Assembly (NCBI GenBank): GCA_041690535.1
Contig: JAWLHA010000085.1
Coordinates: 1 to 15,670 of the forward strand
Source: JAWLHA01 sp041690535
Lineage (GTDB): Bacteria; Pseudomonadota; Gammaproteobacteria; Thiohalomonadales; Thiohalomonadaceae
Direction: 5' to 3'
DNA: 15,670 bases
Numbering within the stretch: position 1 is the first letter of the stretch; every line of letters begins with the position of its first letter. A program made the translations under genes and the position numbers. This document shows, one piece after another, positions 13,491 to 15,670 of this stretch. Under the pieces are notes generated by a model. It did not search any database. It had not been told where the DNA came from and worked only from the letters and a program-made list of their open reading frames with translations.

Positions 13491-13892
13491 ATGAGTCTGC
13501 TGTTGTGGGACGAGGTGACGGCGCTGTGGCAGGCGGGCGAGTATCGGGCGGTTCATGACTGGCTCAACGAGCGCTGGGCCCGCACCGTTCAGGAATCGCC
13601 TCGGGGCGATGCCGACCCCTTTGCGCAATTTCTTCAGGGGCCGGCCTTCGCCGCCCTCGCTCTCCATTTCGCCGCCGAGCAGAACGGCGAGAGTGCGGCC
13701 CTGTTCGTGGAAGGCGGGCTCGAACGGTTGTCTCGGTACGCCCCGGCGTTTGCCGGCATCGAGGTCATCCCTTTGAACGATTCGCTGGCGGAGCTGCGCG
13801 ATCTGCTGCCGTCACCGCCCGGCGGAGGCCCGATCCCTCCCTTGGTGTCCGGGGCGCGGGCGCTGCGTTTCGCCGCGGGGAGGCTCTCATGA
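13491..13892 (+). CDS. DUF309-type protein
   Basis: A 133-aa helical protein with the DUF309 pattern: WDEVTALWQAGEYRAVHDWLNERW, then FLQGPAFAALALHFAAEQNGESAALFVEGGLERL. The function is unknown; the fold is a small helical bundle. The ATG at 13491 has GGTGGGG upstream. It starts only ~20 bp from the truncated, divergent kinase remnant, which leaves little room for a promoter. Its stop overlaps an ATG at 13889 (ATGA). Confidence 0.75.
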   Translation: MSLLLWDEVTALWQAGEYRAVHDWLNERWARTVQESPRGDADPFAQFLQGPAFAALALHFAAEQNGESAALFVEGGLERLSRYAPAFAGIEVIPLNDSLAELRDLLPSPPGGGPIPPLVSGARALRFAAGRLS

Positions 13893-13911
13893 ACGGCCTG
13901 CGCACCACCGT

Positions 13912-14616
13912 TTGGGCGGGTGTGCCGGCTGCGCCAACGCCCCGGCCGGGGCAGAGCGCGTGGAGGTCCTCCTTGGTGCCCTCGTTGAGATGGGGGTCGC
14001 GGCGGCCGAGCAGGGGTTGCCCTGGCGGGAGCCGCTGGTAGAAACCGCAGCGGCGAGCTCCGGGCACCGGGCGGACCGGCGCCAGCTGTTCCGCCGCTGG
14101 GCCAACCGGGCGATGGAGAGCGGCGCCCCCGCAACGCCGCCCCCTCCGGAGATCCCCGCCTCGGCCATTCGTGCCGCGGCGCCCTTTGTTCCGGCCCGGC
14201 GCCGATTGGCCGACTACGTCATGGAGCGGTTTGAAACTGTACCGGAGTCGCACGGGTTGGCCCGGCTGCTAGGGATCGGGGCGCTCTCGCCGGGGGCGGG
14301 GCATTGCAACGGCTGCGAAGTTTGCGCCCGGGTATGCCCCACCGGTGCCCTGAAGGTTGCCGAAGGGGAGCGGCGCTGGGAGCTGCAGTTCACCCCGGGC
14401 CAGTGCGTCGGCTGCGGCGTGTGCGTGGAGTCCTGCGGGGCGGGTGCCCTCACCCTGGAAAATCACTGGCAGCGCGCGGGGGAGAGCCCGCTGCCGCTGC
14501 ATAGGCTGGAGCGATACCGCTGCCAGGCATGCGGGCGCTTCTTCGTCGGTTCCGCCGCGGAACACTGTCCGGTATGCAAAAGTGACGAGAATAGTTTCGA
14601 GGCCATTTTCGGCTGA
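13912..14616 (+). CDS. Two-cluster 4Fe-4S ferredoxin-type protein (start probably frameshifted)
   Basis: A 234-aa frame opening at TTG 13912. Residues ~128-143 carry CNGCEVCARVCPTGAL and residues ~163-178 CVGCGVCVESCGAGAL, two 4Fe-4S motifs. The end has a possible zinc ribbon (CQACGRFF..CPVCKSD). The N-terminal half has no recognised domain apart from a CAGCANA patch. A natural ATG at 13889 overlaps the DUF309 stop but is in a different frame; a 1-2 base change between 13905 and 13915 would join it. It probably carries electrons for a cytoplasmic redox enzyme. No Shine-Dalgarno precedes the TTG. Confidence 0.75.
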   Translation: MGGCAGCANAPAGAERVEVLLGALVEMGVAAAEQGLPWREPLVETAAASSGHRADRRQLFRRWANRAMESGAPATPPPPEIPASAIRAAAPFVPARRRLADYVMERFETVPESHGLARLLGIGALSPGAGHCNGCEVCARVCPTGALKVAEGERRWELQFTPGQCVGCGVCVESCGAGALTLENHWQRAGESPLPLHRLERYRCQACGRFFVGSAAEHCPVCKSDENSFEAIFG

Positions 14617-14728
14617 TTTGGCGCGCACTCCGGACCGCTACAAGCTGTTAGACTCGGGGTACGGCAGTCTCGGAGCGCCCGCTGGGGAGGGTGTCTCCGA
14701 TTGAGAAGAGCTTGGGGGGAGAGGACAC

Positions 14729-14950
14729 ATGCAGTGGGAATTCACGCCTGAACAGGTGGTCAAGGGCGAGGCGGACTACGGTCTCGCCGAGTTTCGCCGC
14801 GATTTGAAGGTCGAGGTGCAGATGAACCTCGCCACCGGGATGGAGGCGTTTGCAGGGCAGGTCTTCGATCTCATTTATGACCTCTGTTACTGGCGCGCCA
14901 CCGGTCGGGAGTTCGCGGACTTCGCCGCCACCCTGGCCGATCGGCCGTGA
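14729..14950 (+). CDS. Small conserved hypothetical protein
   Basis: A 73-aa acidic, helical, soluble protein (MQWEFTPEQVVKGEADYGL, then FDLIYDLCYWRATGREFADF). An excellent GGGGAGAGG precedes the ATG. It lies 112 bp after the Fe-S gene and overlaps the next small ORF by 4 bp (GTGA). I do not recognise a domain. Confidence 0.65.
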   Translation: MQWEFTPEQVVKGEADYGLAEFRRDLKVEVQMNLATGMEAFAGQVFDLIYDLCYWRATGREFADFAATLADRP

Positions 14951-15045
14951 GTTCGCGTCGCCAGAGCGAGGGCGACGCCTCCCTGGAGGCGCTGGGGCGG
15001 CTGTCGCTGGCGCTGCAAAAGGCTGTGGCACACTTCAAGACCTGA
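14947..15045 (+). CDS. Possible 32-aa small protein, translationally coupled
   Basis: A GTG start at 14947 overlaps the TGA of the 73-aa gene (GTGA), and the frame runs 32 codons to TGA at 15043. The product is a basic-amphipathic helix (LEALGRLSLALQKAVAHFK). The next gene starts 10 bp later. The overlap and tight spacing are typical of operonic genes, but the size leaves real doubt. It could be the 3' end of a frameshifted longer version of the 73-aa gene. Confidence 0.4.
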   Translation: MSSRRQSEGDASLEALGRLSLALQKAVAHFKT

Positions 15046-15055
15046 GCGGCGACCC

Positions 15056-15493
15056 ATGAACGAAAGACCCGAATCCCTGTTGCGTGAGCTGCACCCCCGC
15101 CAAGCCTGGGCCCTGCTGCAAGAGGACGCCCGCGCGGTGCTTGTGGACATTCGCTCGACCATGGAGTTCTTGTTCGTCGGGCACCCCGTGGGGGCCGTGC
15201 ACATCCCCTGGATCGACGAGCCGGAGTGGGCGGTCAATCCGGACTTCGTCAAGGAGGTGCGAAAGCTGCTGCTGGACGGAGCCATGGGCGACGATACGGC
15301 CGGGGGCGTGCCGATCATCCTGATCTGTCGCAGCGGCAAGCGCTCCAGGGAGGCGGCCAAGGCCCTGCTGGCGGCGGGTTTGCGGGAGGTCTACCACATC
15401 AGTGAAGGGTTCGAAGGGGAGCGGGACGAAAACCACCAGCGAAGCACCGTGGGCGGTTGGCGATTTCACCGTCTGCCGTGGGAGCAGTGTTGA
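15056..15493 (+). CDS. Single-domain rhodanese sulfurtransferase
   Basis: A 145-aa protein. The rhodanese fold has the VLVDIRSTMEFLFVGHPVGAVHIPW strand/helix region and the active-site loop CRSGKRS (Cys91), followed by AAKALLAAGLREVYHISEGFEG. The CRSGKRS loop is usual for sulfurtransferases that carry a persulfide. There is no signal peptide, so it acts in the cytoplasm. It is the last gene of the plus-strand operon with the Fe-S protein, hinting at sulfur transfer or Mo/Fe-S enzyme maturation. Confidence 0.88.
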   Translation: MNERPESLLRELHPRQAWALLQEDARAVLVDIRSTMEFLFVGHPVGAVHIPWIDEPEWAVNPDFVKEVRKLLLDGAMGDDTAGGVPIILICRSGKRSREAAKALLAAGLREVYHISEGFEGERDENHQRSTVGGWRFHRLPWEQC

Positions 15494-15538
15494 GGGGATG
15501 GGACCGCCGAAGCAAATGTGTGCCCCGGGCCGGCAAGG

Positions 15539-15670
15539 CGAGCGCATACTTACGTCACGGCCGTACTGTGCGCGATGTAAGTCCTTGAAAGCAGGTACGC
15601 TGTGAATACGACCGACATGGATGTCGGGAGTGAAGATTATGCAGGAGCAATCATCTTCCATCCCTGTACG
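15539..15670. repeat. Family B palindromic repeat, copy 3 (runs off the window)
   Basis: Its left part (15539-15590) matches the reverse of 5719-5668, including GCGCATACTTA, TCACGGCCG and GTAAGTCCTTGAAAGCAGG. It then has GGTACGCTGTGAATACGACC, also in copy 1, and a palindrome CCGACATGGATGTCGG. It starts ~45 bp after the rhodanese stop, the same relative orientation to the neighbouring gene as copy 1. The right end is not in the window. Confidence 0.65.

Overview
This GC-rich window looks like part of a gammaproteobacterial chromosome. It has the feel of the halophilic or sulfur-oxidising Ectothiorhodospiraceae/Thioalkalivibrio type, but that is an inference from GC content, ModABC/DsbA/ArsC style and the rhodanese/Fe-S genes; there is no rRNA or marker gene to settle it. 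It is an accessory-type region: two toxin-antitoxin modules, an insertion-sequence end, two dispersed repeat families and decayed genes are interleaved with working operons.

Layout. (1) 1-99: likely end of an IS21-type element. (2) 299-903, plus strand: hicA-hicB behind a perfect palindrome. (3) 4416 down to 1168, minus strand: an ArsP/DUF318-type permease, a DUF2892 membrane protein, a small CxxC thioredoxin with a Cys-rich tail, an exported acetolactate-decarboxylase-like protein, an unrecognised soluble protein and a second small thioredoxin. This looks like a metalloid or thiol-redox operon, with one miniature transposon inside it. (4) 5438-4799, minus: mntA-hepT. (5) 6628-5728, minus: arsC and a YiiD-type thioesterase. 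(6) 10477-6726, minus: single-domain modE, then modA-modB-modC and an unknown membrane protein joined by short overlaps. The modE-modA gap holds two ModE-type operators and two miniature transposons. (7) 11854-10620, minus: SigZ-like ECF sigma factor and dsbA. (8) 13469-12071, minus: a decayed two-component system. The kinase has lost its His-box region and frame. The NtrC-type regulator is cut inside its AAA+ domain by repeats and reads in frame into the sigma-factor gene. (9) 13491-15493, plus: DUF309 protein, two-cluster ferredoxin-like protein (probable frameshift at its start), a 73-aa protein, an uncatalogued 32-aa ORF and a rhodanese.

How they may work together. ModABC imports molybdate for Mo enzymes encoded elsewhere, with ModE controlling transcription. 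ArsC, the ArsP-type permease and the small thioredoxins suggest arsenic or related thiol-metalloid handling. DsbA, the rhodanese and the Fe-S protein add periplasmic disulfide and sulfur/electron-transfer chemistry. The most notable structural signals are the family A miniature elements (GGAA...TTCC ends, 4-bp YTAR target duplications, pointing to an IS5-group transposase), their placement in the mod control region, and the repeat-mediated regulator/sigma-factor chimera.
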